Shown here piece after piece: positions 1 through 5,772 of a DNA stretch of 7,583 nt; the first letter of the stretch is position 1, and each line of letters begins with the position of its first letter. The translations under genes were made by a program, and so were the position numbers. The DNA is from Elusimicrobiota bacterium (GTDB lineage: Bacteria; Elusimicrobiota; Elusimicrobia; JACQJN01), in assembly GCA_016205085.1 (NCBI GenBank), contig JACQJN010000281.1:1-7583 (forward strand), given 5' to 3'. The notes below the pieces were generated by a model. It was given only the letters and a program-made list of their open reading frames with translations. It did no database searches and had not been told where the DNA came from.

Positions 1-579
1 GGCTTCGTTGGCTTTGTCTCCCGGCTGGATTTGATAGGAGCCGCGATAGAGACCTGGGGAACCTTCGAGCGAGGTGAGGGGAATATGTTTTTTGACTCCC
101 GAGATGGAAAACTCTCCCGCGGCGTCCGGCGTTCCTTTTATTTGGACGTCCAGCCAGTCGCCCACCCTGAGTTCCATGGAGCTGGCCGGAGAGATGGAAT
201 TCGGGTCAATGGCGGTCTCATCGGAGGAGATAGGCTGAGAAGAAATAATGCGGACCTTGTGATCTAAAATGTAGGTTGTGGTTTTGGTTTGCAGCTCACA
301 GTGGAACAAAAAAGGTGATAGGGGAGATGAAACGGGAACCGGCAGGTAGGCGATAAACCCTCCATTTCGGTGTGTCTTTATGGGTTGGCCGTTGATTTGC
401 AAGGAAGCCGTGGGAGGAAAAATTCGACCCAGCAGGAATGTGGCGGTGCTGATGGTGAGTGTGGCTCCTTCCTCAGGATAGGTGATGAGGATGGGAGCCG
501 AGGTGGGAAAGACGGAATAGGATTGTGCCTGGGCAAGTCGCAACGGGGTAAGGAATAAGAGCCCCAGCAAGATACCCAT
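1..579 (-). CDS. Partial secreted protein, probable N-terminal part of an N-acetylmuramoyl-L-alanine amidase
   Basis: The frame is open from ATG at 579 down to the left edge, giving 193 residues with the C-terminus missing. It begins with a hydrophobic signal peptide (MGILLGLLFLTPL...), probably cut after the AQA at residues 16-18; the n-region lacks the usual positive charge, but an in-frame TAA at 591-589 leaves no upstream ATG. Residues about 30-80 read as an Ig-like, bacterial SH3-flanking segment: PEEGATL, then FLLGRIFPPTASLQINGQPI, then GGFIAYLPV. That order (P-x-x-G, a G-x-x-x-P-x-A turn, V/I-N-G, G-x-F-x-A-x-L-P-V) is what I associate with the N-terminal domains of some Gram-negative cell-wall amidases. 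The final visible residues (LYRGSYQIQPGDKANEA) fit a further beta domain. The catalytic zinc domain would lie beyond the edge, so the enzymatic assignment is inference from the N-terminal domain alone. It is the last visible gene of the minus-strand group and has no Shine-Dalgarno sequence. Confidence 0.6.
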   Translation of the reverse strand, partial: MGILLGLLFLTPLRLAQAQSYSVFPTSAPILITYPEEGATLTISTATFLLGRIFPPTASLQINGQPIKTHRNGGFIAYLPVPVSSPLSPFLFHCELQTKTTTYILDHKVRIISSQPISSDETAIDPNSISPASSMELRVGDWLDVQIKGTPDAAGEFSISGVKKHIPLTSLEGSPGLYRGSYQIQPGDKANEA

Positions 580-585
580 GATTTT

Positions 586-591
586 ATTTTA
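586..591 (-). promoter_or_regulatory. Candidate -10 element for the amidase-like gene
   Basis: On the minus strand TAAAAT lies at 591-586, 6 nt before the ATG at 579. A second overlapping TAAAAT follows at 586-581. No -35 consensus is visible; the 20-bp palindrome at 600-619 occupies that zone. The start has no Shine-Dalgarno sequence, so an almost leaderless transcript is possible. The element is AT-rich and could be chance. Confidence 0.25.
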
Positions 592-597
592 GGATTT

Positions 598-735
598 TTA
601 GTGCTGGCGCGCCAGCACTTGCAGCCTGGCGATGCGTTCGGAGGTGGGGGGATGGGTCCTGAACAAGCGGGTGAGGCCTTCAAAGCTGAACGGATTGATT
701 ATGTTCAGCAATCCGGTTTTAAAAATATTGTTCAC
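598..735 (-). pseudogene. C-terminal relic of an M48 family (HtpX-like) metallopeptidase
   Basis: Directly after the ferredoxin stop codon the same frame continues for 45 codons, from a possible GTG at 735 to TAA at 600-598. It reads GLLNIINPFSFEGLTRLFR and then THPPTSERIARLQ. The string NPFSxxxLxxLFxTHPPTxxRIxRL is the typical C-terminal end of HtpX/M48 membrane zinc peptidases, where the LFxTHPPxxxRI block sits close to the C-terminus. A complete family member has roughly 280 residues with an HEXXH zinc site and membrane helices; none of that is present upstream, where the ferredoxin gene sits. So the piece looks like the tail of a deleted or displaced htpX gene. Alternatively it could be translated as a small peptide from the GTG, but no Shine-Dalgarno sequence precedes that. 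The homology call comes from motif recognition, not an alignment. Confidence 0.7.
600..619. repeat. Perfect 20-bp palindrome
   Basis: AGTGCTGGCGCGCCAGCACT is identical to its reverse complement. It covers the last codons (VLARQH) and the first stop base of the HtpX-like relic, and its edge lies 8 bp upstream of the candidate -10 of the amidase-like gene. As RNA it could form a 7-8 bp stem with a small GC loop, but no T-run follows on either strand, so it is not a standard intrinsic terminator. An operator for a dimeric regulator is possible. Its centre contains the 8-bp GGCGCGCC sequence. Confidence 0.6.
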
Positions 736-738
736 TGC

Positions 739-1065
739 TTATTTTACTAGTTTGTTCTCCGGTCTTCGGGGAGGATCGTTGGGAGGCCGGGGTGGCACTT
801 TCCCGTTTTTGGCTTCGTTGTCTTTGGCTTGTGGGGTGAGCTCTTTGTTGATTTTGGCGTAGGCAGGATCTTCATCCACGGAACCGACAATGGCCCCGAT
901 GGGGCACTCCGGAAGACAAACGCCGCAGTCGATACAGACGTCCGGATCGATGGCCATGAACTGTTTCCCTTGGTAATCAACGGGATGGATGCATTCCACA
1001 GGGCAGACATCCACACAGGCGGCATACTGCTCTCCCAGGCACTTTTCAGTGATGACGTGAGACAT
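739..1065 (-). CDS. Ferredoxin, 3Fe-4S/4Fe-4S (seven-iron) type
   Basis: A 108-residue soluble electron carrier. Cysteines follow the pattern of Azotobacter-type ferredoxin I: C9, C17, C21 and C25 in the first half and C44, C47, C50 and C54 in the second (CIDCGVCLPECP). By analogy C9, C17 and C54 would hold a 3Fe-4S cluster and C21, C44, C47 and C50 a 4Fe-4S cluster, with C25 free. The absence of a cysteine at position 12 (Glu) supports the 3Fe site over a second 4Fe site. The ferredoxin fold ends near residue 75; a basic, proline-rich tail (VPPRPPNDPPRRPENKLVK) follows and is unusual. The ATG at 1065 has the only strong Shine-Dalgarno in the window. It lies 44 nt after the small upstream gene and probably shares its transcript. 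No redox partner enzyme is visible, so its pathway cannot be named. Confidence 0.93.
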   Translation of the reverse strand: MSHVITEKCLGEQYAACVDVCPVECIHPVDYQGKQFMAIDPDVCIDCGVCLPECPIGAIVGSVDEDPAYAKINKELTPQAKDNEAKNGKVPPRPPNDPPRRPENKLVK

Positions 1066-1072
1066 TCAAGTT

Positions 1073-1078
1073 CCTCCT
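1073..1078 (-). promoter_or_regulatory. Strong ribosome binding site of the ferredoxin gene
   Basis: On the minus strand AGGAGG is followed by AACTTGA and then the ATG at 1065, a 7-nt spacing. This fixes the ferredoxin start and contrasts with the lack of such a site at the other starts in the window. Confidence 0.85.
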
Positions 1079-1080
1079 CG

Positions 1081-1099
1081 GGGGTTGTGTGGCAACCCC
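1081..1099 (-). promoter_or_regulatory. Hairpin just upstream of the ferredoxin ribosome binding site
   Basis: On the minus strand GGGGTTG, a 5-nt loop CCACA, and CAACCCC form a perfect 7-bp stem. It lies in the 44-nt gap after the upstream gene and ends 2 nt before the AGGAGG site. No T-run follows, so it is not a standard terminator. It could protect or define the 5' end of a processed ferredoxin message, or influence ribosome access. The function is inferred; the pairing is directly visible. Confidence 0.5.
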
Positions 1100-1109
1100 A
1101 TAAATTGAT

Positions 1110-1430
1110 TTAATTTTGCGAAATGTCGATTGCGGGAATTTTGCCTGACGGTTTTTCGAAGGCTGAACCATTCAACGGGGCGGCAAAGGCGACGATCTGT
1201 CGGTTGATCCCCAATATCTCTTTTCGGAACTTTACTTCTTCCGTTTTTAAGTCGTAGACCGTGGCTTTTGTCAGGTGCAGGACACCGCTGGCGCCTCGGT
1301 CGGCGTGCCAAATAAGATCTGCAATCCTGCGGCAGCGGGAGTCCTCGGGTACGCGAATGATGCCTTCGATGCGTTCGTTGTTTGTTCGCAGCTCTACCCA
1401 AATATCTCGGGTGGCACTCTCTCTTTCCAT
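1110..1430 (-). CDS. Small conserved-type protein of unknown function
   Basis: A 106-residue predicted cytoplasmic protein with no signal peptide or membrane segment. The sequence looks like a small all-beta domain: WVELRTNNERIEGIIRVPED, then a segment around RRIADLIWHADRG, then GVLHLTKATVYDL and a late NRQIVAFAAP strand. The layout (strand, T-x-x-x-R-I-x-G turn, R-x-x-D-L, L-T-x-A-x-V-Y) reminds me of short bacterial proteins of the DUF6812 sort, but I cannot confirm membership and assign no function. It has no Shine-Dalgarno sequence. A promoter-like TTGACA/TAAAAT pair ends 9 nt before the ATG, so it is probably the first gene of the minus-strand transcript and nearly leaderless. Its start faces the porin-like gene across 32 bp. 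Confidence 0.75.
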   Translation of the reverse strand: MERESATRDIWVELRTNNERIEGIIRVPEDSRCRRIADLIWHADRGASGVLHLTKATVYDLKTEEVKFRKEILGINRQIVAFAAPLNGSAFEKPSGKIPAIDISQN

Positions 1431-1453
1431 TTCGGTGTGATTTTAGCTATTTT
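1425..1453 (+). promoter_or_regulatory. Weak candidate promoter for the porin-like gene
   Basis: TTTCCA (1425-1430) and TATTTT (1448-1453) are separated by 17 nt; each matches four of six consensus bases. The -10 ends 9 nt before the ATG at 1463, the same geometry as the other candidate promoters. It overlaps the minus-strand promoter, so the two would compete. Confidence 0.3.
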
Positions 1454-1455
1454 AG
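1440..1455. repeat. Tandem ATTTTAG direct repeat in the divergent promoter
   Basis: ATTTTAG occurs at 1440-1446 and again at 1449-1455, a 9-bp period with CT between. It spans the -10 elements proposed for both directions. It may simply be two alternative -10 boxes or may be a regulator site. Confidence 0.35.
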
Positions 1456-1469
1456 TTTAAATATGTCAA
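1440..1469 (-). promoter_or_regulatory. Sigma-70-like promoter for the minus-strand gene group
   Basis: On the minus strand a perfect -35 TTGACA lies at 1469-1464 and a -10 TAAAAT at 1445-1440, separated by 18 nt. Expected initiation near 1433 leaves only about 3 nt before the ATG at 1430, which fits the missing Shine-Dalgarno sequence. The -35 box overlaps the first codons of the divergent porin-like gene. Confidence 0.55.
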
Positions 1470-2851
1470 ATATAAAGAGGTTGCTGGTAGTCGGTAGTTG
1501 GTGGCTGATGTCGGGCATCGCTTTTGGACAGGAGGCTGTCGACCCCTTGCGGCATTCCTTCGGGCTAACCCAGTTTCATATGGGCGGGACTCTGGCACTG
1601 AACTGGAGAAATCTGGGGCCACGTCAGCCTGGTTTTGAGCAGCAGATCCAGAATGAGGTATTTATCTCGGACGCTTTTTTTGGATTTGGTGGACCCGTGA
1701 TCGATGGGATTCCATTTTTTCTGGAGTTTCAGATGCCCACGGGATCTCAGGGGACTTTGAGTCTTTATCGCTTTGCGTTTAATTTCTTGAAGGAGAAACA
1801 TCTGAATCTGGAGATGGGAAAATTTCTCGTGCCGTTTGGACATTACAATGAAATTTACCGGCCCAACGATTTCTTGGCGGTGACGCGGCCGCTTTTGTAC
1901 GCCTCTCCGGACAGTTTAGACTTGGTGGTGCGGTTGAATTCCCCCCGGCCTCCTTTAAGTTCGGGATACACCGATATCGGGGCCAGAATCAGCTATTATC
2001 CCTACTACAGCCATCCCTTGATGCCTACGGAGGCGGCGGTTTATGTAGTCAATGGGCTGGGGGAGGCTTCCAACCGGCAGAGGACATTCCCGAGCCCCAG
2101 CAGTTTGCTGGTCCCTCCGCCTCCCGTGGAGGGAGTGAGCATCGACTTCGGCCATCAGAACAATAATTTAGCGGATAACAACAATAATAAAAGCGGGGGT
2201 ATGCGTCTTTGCTTTGCTCTTGGAGATTTCAGGCTTCCTTGGACCATGCCGGAGTCTCAGGGTGAAATAAAAGGGCTCAATGTAGGATTTTCTGTGATGG
2301 AGGGGCGGTATGATTTAGAGCAAGGCCAGGATTATGTTGTGGCGGGAGTGGATGCCAGATTCCAATACCGCGATTTCAGCGTGAATGCGGAGTATATCTA
2401 TAGCGATACCGATTTCAAATCTCCACAGGCGGATACCAGTACCGTGGTGAGTTCACCTTTGGATACCAGCAGCATGCGTTCTTCCAATGAAATCAATCGG
2501 GGTTTCTACATCCAAGTGGCTTTCCCTATTTTCAGTCGGCCTCCTCTGGGAAAAAAACTTATAGGAGTTCTGGTTTATAATTACATGGAACGCAGGGGAC
2601 CCAAGCTTATTTTTTCTTCCAATGCCAAATTCGGCCCCACCGGAAATCTGTCCGTGGCGGCGTTTCCCTCGGAAGCCTTGCGCATAACCACTCACATCAA
2701 CAAGTACACACTGGCCTTGAACCACAAACTCTCCGACAATTTTCATCTGAAGGGGGAATACTCCTATTGGGATATTTCCGTTCCCCCCGTTTCGAATGTC
2801 AGTCAAACCAGCATCTATCAAACCGCTTTTTCAGTTGTTTTTAGTTTCTGA
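1463..2851 (+). CDS. Porin-like outer-membrane beta-barrel protein
   Basis: A 462-residue exported protein. I place the start at ATG 1463 because it gives a clean signal peptide (MSNIKRLLVVGSWWLMSGIAFG, cleavage near AFG|QE); the longer frame from 1382 would overlap the divergent gene and bury that signal. The mature part consists of alternating hydrophobic/polar strands rich in aromatics, and it ends in Phe (SVVFSF), the outer-membrane barrel assembly signal. GKFLVPFG at residues 119-126, followed by YVVNGLGE-like strands, recalls phosphate-selective porin (OprO/OprP-like) barrels, but substrate cannot be told. A proline cluster (VPPPPVEG) and an Asn-rich stretch (N233-N242) look like surface loops. 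It leads the plus-strand series, ending 5 nt before the methyltransferase. An envelope pore role is inferred. Confidence 0.82.
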   Translation: MSNIKRLLVVGSWWLMSGIAFGQEAVDPLRHSFGLTQFHMGGTLALNWRNLGPRQPGFEQQIQNEVFISDAFFGFGGPVIDGIPFFLEFQMPTGSQGTLSLYRFAFNFLKEKHLNLEMGKFLVPFGHYNEIYRPNDFLAVTRPLLYASPDSLDLVVRLNSPRPPLSSGYTDIGARISYYPYYSHPLMPTEAAVYVVNGLGEASNRQRTFPSPSSLLVPPPPVEGVSIDFGHQNNNLADNNNNKSGGMRLCFALGDFRLPWTMPESQGEIKGLNVGFSVMEGRYDLEQGQDYVVAGVDARFQYRDFSVNAEYIYSDTDFKSPQADTSTVVSSPLDTSSMRSSNEINRGFYIQVAFPIFSRPPLGKKLIGVLVYNYMERRGPKLIFSSNAKFGPTGNLSVAAFPSEALRITTHINKYTLALNHKLSDNFHLKGEYSYWDISVPPVSNVSQTSIYQTAFSVVFSF

Positions 2852-2856
2852 GTAGA

Positions 2857-3510
2857 ATGTCACTGATCGCCTGGATTCACGACCGGCTGACTCAGCGGAA
2901 AATGCAGAGGCTATTCTCCCGAGGAGAAGATCCTTATTCCTATAGAACTTCTTCTTATGAGCAGATCCGGTTCCGAAAAACATTGGAGGCTTTGGGGAAA
3001 AGGCGATTCGGGAAAATTTTGGAAGCGGGATGCGGGGAAGGTGTCCTGACCCGTTCTTTGGCGGAGAGGGCGGATCGTGTTACGGCTTTGGATATTTCCG
3101 AAGCAGCCTTGAGCAGGGCTCGGGAACGACTTTCCTCTTTTGGGGATCGGATAGTGTTCGTCCATGAAAATGTGCGGGACTGGGTGAAGCGAGTTCGGGG
3201 AACTCTTCATTTCGATCTGGTTGTGCTTTCGGAAATGCTGTATTACCTGGGAGAGAAGGAAGAGAAGATTTTTTTGTTGGAACCGGCGTTTGTGGATTTT
3301 TTAAGGGATTTGTGCGGACTTTTGATGCAGGGGGGTCTTCTTTTGATGGCTCATGGCTTTTGCAATTCTGAAGAGAGGAAAATCAGGGAAGGATACCGAG
3401 AAAGATTGCTCCGGCTGGGGCTGAAGCCTTTGGGGGAATGGGTGGCTGGGGAAGCTCCTCACGACAAAGGAACTGCGCGTTGTTTGATTCATCTTCTTGA
3501 AAAAATTTAG
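2857..3510 (+). CDS. SAM-dependent methyltransferase, NodS-like
   Basis: A 217-residue class I (Rossmann-fold) methyltransferase, predicted cytoplasmic. Motif I is ILEAGCGEG at residues 54-62, the acidic residue after strand 2 is D79 (LDIS), and DLVVLSEMLYYLG at 120-132 is the motif IV region. The combination DPYSYRTSSYEQ near the N-terminus, AGCGEGxLT and DLVVLSExLYYL is typical of the NodS-like family, whose founding member N-methylates chitin-oligosaccharide signals in rhizobia. Substrate here is unknown; many family members are not nodulation enzymes. It begins 5 nt after the porin stop with no clear Shine-Dalgarno, so translational coupling is likely, and its last 14 nt overlap the hydrolase gene. 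A small-molecule or sugar methylation role within an envelope cassette is inference. Confidence 0.85.
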   Translation: MSLIAWIHDRLTQRKMQRLFSRGEDPYSYRTSSYEQIRFRKTLEALGKRRFGKILEAGCGEGVLTRSLAERADRVTALDISEAALSRARERLSSFGDRIVFVHENVRDWVKRVRGTLHFDLVVLSEMLYYLGEKEEKIFLLEPAFVDFLRDLCGLLMQGGLLLMAHGFCNSEERKIREGYRERLLRLGLKPLGEWVAGEAPHDKGTARCLIHLLEKI

Positions 3511-4444
3511 CCCTCTTCTATTTTTATTCTTCCTCTTTTTCCTGGTTGCGGGATCGGCTTTCCCTGAGAAAATCGGATTGAGGGATTTTGACGAGAAACA
3601 ACCTTTCTCAGCCCAGCAGGAAATTCTTCGGGAACAGCCGGCCTTTCAAGTGTATCAGGTGCGGTTTCCGTCGCCGGTTCGGACGCGCTTTCCCTCCAAC
3701 AATACGGTTTGGGGAAAATGGTATCTGCCCAAATCAGACCTGCCTCTTCCCGGGGTTCTTGTTTTGACCGTGCTGGGGGCTCCCAATACCTGGATAGAGG
3801 ATAGGATAGCCAAGAGCCTTCTGCGCCACCGATTGGCGGTGCTGGTGCTGGAGCATCCTTTCCATTTTCATCGCCGGCCCAATCCCTGGGCGCAGCCGGG
3901 GGAGATGTTTCTAACCAGGACTCCTCAAGGCTTGGCTTCCAATTTCCGGCAGGCGATATGGGATGCTCGCCAAGCCATCACCTGGATGTCTCGACAGAAA
4001 GAGATCGATCCTCATCGTTTGGGGATTTTGGGAACCAGCCTGGGGGCGATCGTGGCCGCCAGCACGATCTCTACCGATTCGCGTTTACGGTGTGCCGTTT
4101 TGCTTTTGGGGGGCGCTGATTTTTCGGAACTTCTGTGGAACAGCGCCGTTACGGGACCGCCTCTGCAGAAACTGGGGTATTCCCAGGAAGTGTTAAAGCT
4201 AGCCTGGAAGGAGCTAGATCCCTTATATTATAAGGAAAACAATGCGGGAAAAAGAGTTTTGCTGGTCAATGCCTTGTGGGATAGGGTGGTTCCCCGCCCC
4301 AATGCGGTAAAGCTCCGAGAGGCTTTCCCCGATTCGCGTCAGGTGTGGGTGCCCTTCGGGCATTATAGCTCGATTCTGCATCTGATATGGCTGCCTCGGT
4401 ATATCAGCCGTTATTTCGAAAGAGAGTTTGGTATAATTCGGTAG
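3497..4444 (+). CDS. Exported alpha/beta hydrolase
   Basis: A 315-residue protein with a TTG start at 3497, overlapping the methyltransferase by 14 nt. The start is supported by the signal peptide it produces (KKF followed by a Leu/Phe-rich core and VAGSA, cleavage near residue 21); no ATG is suitably placed. The alpha/beta-hydrolase catalytic triad can be read: nucleophile elbow GTSLG at 179-183 with S181, acid D262 in NALWDRVVP, and H289 in PFGHYSS. DPHRLGILGTSLGA is the classic strand-elbow-helix. It should be a serine esterase, lipase or peptidase acting in the periplasm; there is no lipobox cysteine. The N-terminal 70 residues before PLPGVLVL resemble the beta strands preceding the core in acyl-ester hydrolases. 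The substrate cannot be told. Neighbours suggest a cell-envelope substrate, which is inference. Confidence 0.85.
   Translation: MKKFSPLLFLFFLFFLVAGSAFPEKIGLRDFDEKQPFSAQQEILREQPAFQVYQVRFPSPVRTRFPSNNTVWGKWYLPKSDLPLPGVLVLTVLGAPNTWIEDRIAKSLLRHRLAVLVLEHPFHFHRRPNPWAQPGEMFLTRTPQGLASNFRQAIWDARQAITWMSRQKEIDPHRLGILGTSLGAIVAASTISTDSRLRCAVLLLGGADFSELLWNSAVTGPPLQKLGYSQEVLKLAWKELDPLYYKENNAGKRVLLVNALWDRVVPRPNAVKLREAFPDSRQVWVPFGHYSSILHLIWLPRYISRYFEREFGIIR
4429..4437 (+). promoter_or_regulatory. Extended -10 promoter before the LysM barrel gene
   Basis: TGG followed by a perfect TATAAT (4432-4437) forms an extended -10 element that needs little -35 sequence; only weak -35 candidates exist near 4409-4416. Expected initiation near 4444 leaves about 3 nt before the ATG at 4448, again almost leaderless. 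It lies within the last codons of the hydrolase gene and could give the downstream genes their own transcript. Confidence 0.5.
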
Positions 4445-4447
4445 CCA

Positions 4448-5770
4448 ATGAGGACAAGGATCATAATAAATCTGTTTATTTTTTCTGTTCCTTCACTTTC
4501 TTTCGCTGCTTCATTTCATGATCTGCTGCCGGGGGCCAGGCCCAATGGAATCGGTTTCGCCTATGCCGCCATCGCGGATGATGCATATTCGATTTTTTAT
4601 AATCCCGCGGGTCTTGCGGGAAAGACCAATCTGGAGATGGCTTCCGGAATAGGAAGAAGATTTTCACCTCTGGGTTCCGTGGGGGAGATGTCTTTGGCTT
4701 ACAGCCGTCCTTTGCCGGAGGGCATGTTCTCTAATCTGTCCGGGGTGGCGGTCTCGGCCGGGTACTATGGACTCCGGCAGAATCGGGTGGGAGATAAGGA
4801 TGTTTTTCTTTTTTCCTGGGCACAGCCCTATCCCGTCCCGCATTTTCAAAAGCCCGTCAAGTGGGGAGCCAGTTTTAGGATGGAGAGCGTGCGTCAGCCC
4901 GGCAAGTCGCGTTTCGGGGTGGGAATGGATGTGGGAGGCATGCTGGAGAGCGTTCGGGGAGGCAGGGTGGGGCTCTCTTTGATGGAGGTGGTGACGGATG
5001 TGGGGGCTTCCACGCCGTTTATCCATTTGGGCGCCGCCTATCCTTATGGCTTCATCCATTTTATCGCGGACATGCGGATCCGGAAGGGATTGGCGGAATT
5101 TTACCCCGGTATGGAGATGACCTTTTTGCGGGGGCTTTTGGCGTTGCGCGCGGGAAAGGCGGTTCGCTTGGATGGAGTGTCCCAAATTTCTTTTGGGCTT
5201 GGGGTGAGTTTCTCCCCCTTATTGGTGGATGTTGCCATGACCCTTCCCTGGAGGGGGTTCCAGGAGGTGGGAGGCATGTATCAGGCGTCGGTCTCCTATC
5301 GTTTCGGCGTGCCCTCTTTTACGGAAAGCTACGTGGGACAGGCTTCCCAGCGGTCGGAGGTTCTCAAGCGGGAAATCGGAGTGTTGGAGGATCGTAAGAG
5401 AAGTTTGGAACAGGATGTAAAAGCGGCGGAGGTGAATAAATCGGTGACGGAATCGGACTTAAGAAACGTTTTGCTCAGGCTGGAAGACAACAAGTTGCGC
5501 CTCAAAAATTTGGAATTGGAGGTATTTGAGAAAGAACGGGAGAAGCTGTCTCCATCTAAGCCCAAACCCAAATCCATTGCGCCTGTCCCCCAATGGCCCC
5601 GGAGGCATAGGGTGGTGCAAGGGGACACTCTGCGGTCCATTGCCTCCCAGGTTTATGGAGACCCCAATTTGTGGGAGCTTATTTATGAGGCGAACTTGAA
5701 CAAGATTTCTCGAGGCCTTCCTCACGTCGGCACGGAATTGGTTCTTCCGGCTCCCCCACATAAACGGTAG
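4448..5770 (+). CDS. Outer-membrane barrel fused to a coiled coil and LysM domain
   Basis: A 440-residue exported protein in three parts. After a signal peptide (MRTRIIINLFIFSVPSLSFA, cleaved near residue 20), residues 21-286 form a beta-barrel of the PorV/PorQ/UPF0164 sort: an early GARPNGIGFAYAAIADDAYS followed by YNPAGLAG at 51-58, where the NPAGLA turn is diagnostic, and a terminal strand YQASVSYRF at 278-286. Residues about 300-367 are highly charged heptads (coiled coil), followed by a Lys/Pro linker (PSKPKPKSIAPVP). Residues 387-434 are a LysM domain: HRVVQGDTLRSIA, YGDPNLWELIYEAN, and LVLP at the end. The likely job is to anchor the outer membrane to peptidoglycan, a role usually taken by OmpA-like domains. 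It starts 3 nt after the hydrolase stop and ends 2 nt before the next gene. Confidence 0.85.
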   Translation: MRTRIIINLFIFSVPSLSFAASFHDLLPGARPNGIGFAYAAIADDAYSIFYNPAGLAGKTNLEMASGIGRRFSPLGSVGEMSLAYSRPLPEGMFSNLSGVAVSAGYYGLRQNRVGDKDVFLFSWAQPYPVPHFQKPVKWGASFRMESVRQPGKSRFGVGMDVGGMLESVRGGRVGLSLMEVVTDVGASTPFIHLGAAYPYGFIHFIADMRIRKGLAEFYPGMEMTFLRGLLALRAGKAVRLDGVSQISFGLGVSFSPLLVDVAMTLPWRGFQEVGGMYQASVSYRFGVPSFTESYVGQASQRSEVLKREIGVLEDRKRSLEQDVKAAEVNKSVTESDLRNVLLRLEDNKLRLKNLELEVFEKEREKLSPSKPKPKSIAPVPQWPRRHRVVQGDTLRSIASQVYGDPNLWELIYEANLNKISRGLPHVGTELVLPAPPHKR

Positions 5771-5772
5771 TA

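Noticed and set aside
600..619. Palindrome as an intrinsic terminator
   Set aside because: No T-run follows the stem on either strand.
378..683. 101-codon open frame on the minus strand
   Set aside because: It runs in a different frame across the amidase start and the HtpX-like relic, both of which are supported by motifs in their own frame; its product is low-complexity Pro/Ser.
1066..1401. 111-codon open frame on the minus strand
   Set aside because: It is an Arg-rich shadow of the small gene at 1110-1430, whose own frame shows a more protein-like composition.
1382..1462. 27-codon N-terminal extension of the porin-like gene from ATG 1382
   Set aside because: It overlaps the divergent gene, has no ribosome site and would bury the clear signal peptide that begins at 1463.
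4664..5185. 173-codon open frame on the minus strand
   Set aside because: It lies opposite the well-supported LysM barrel gene and gives a His/Arg/Pro-rich product without recognisable features.
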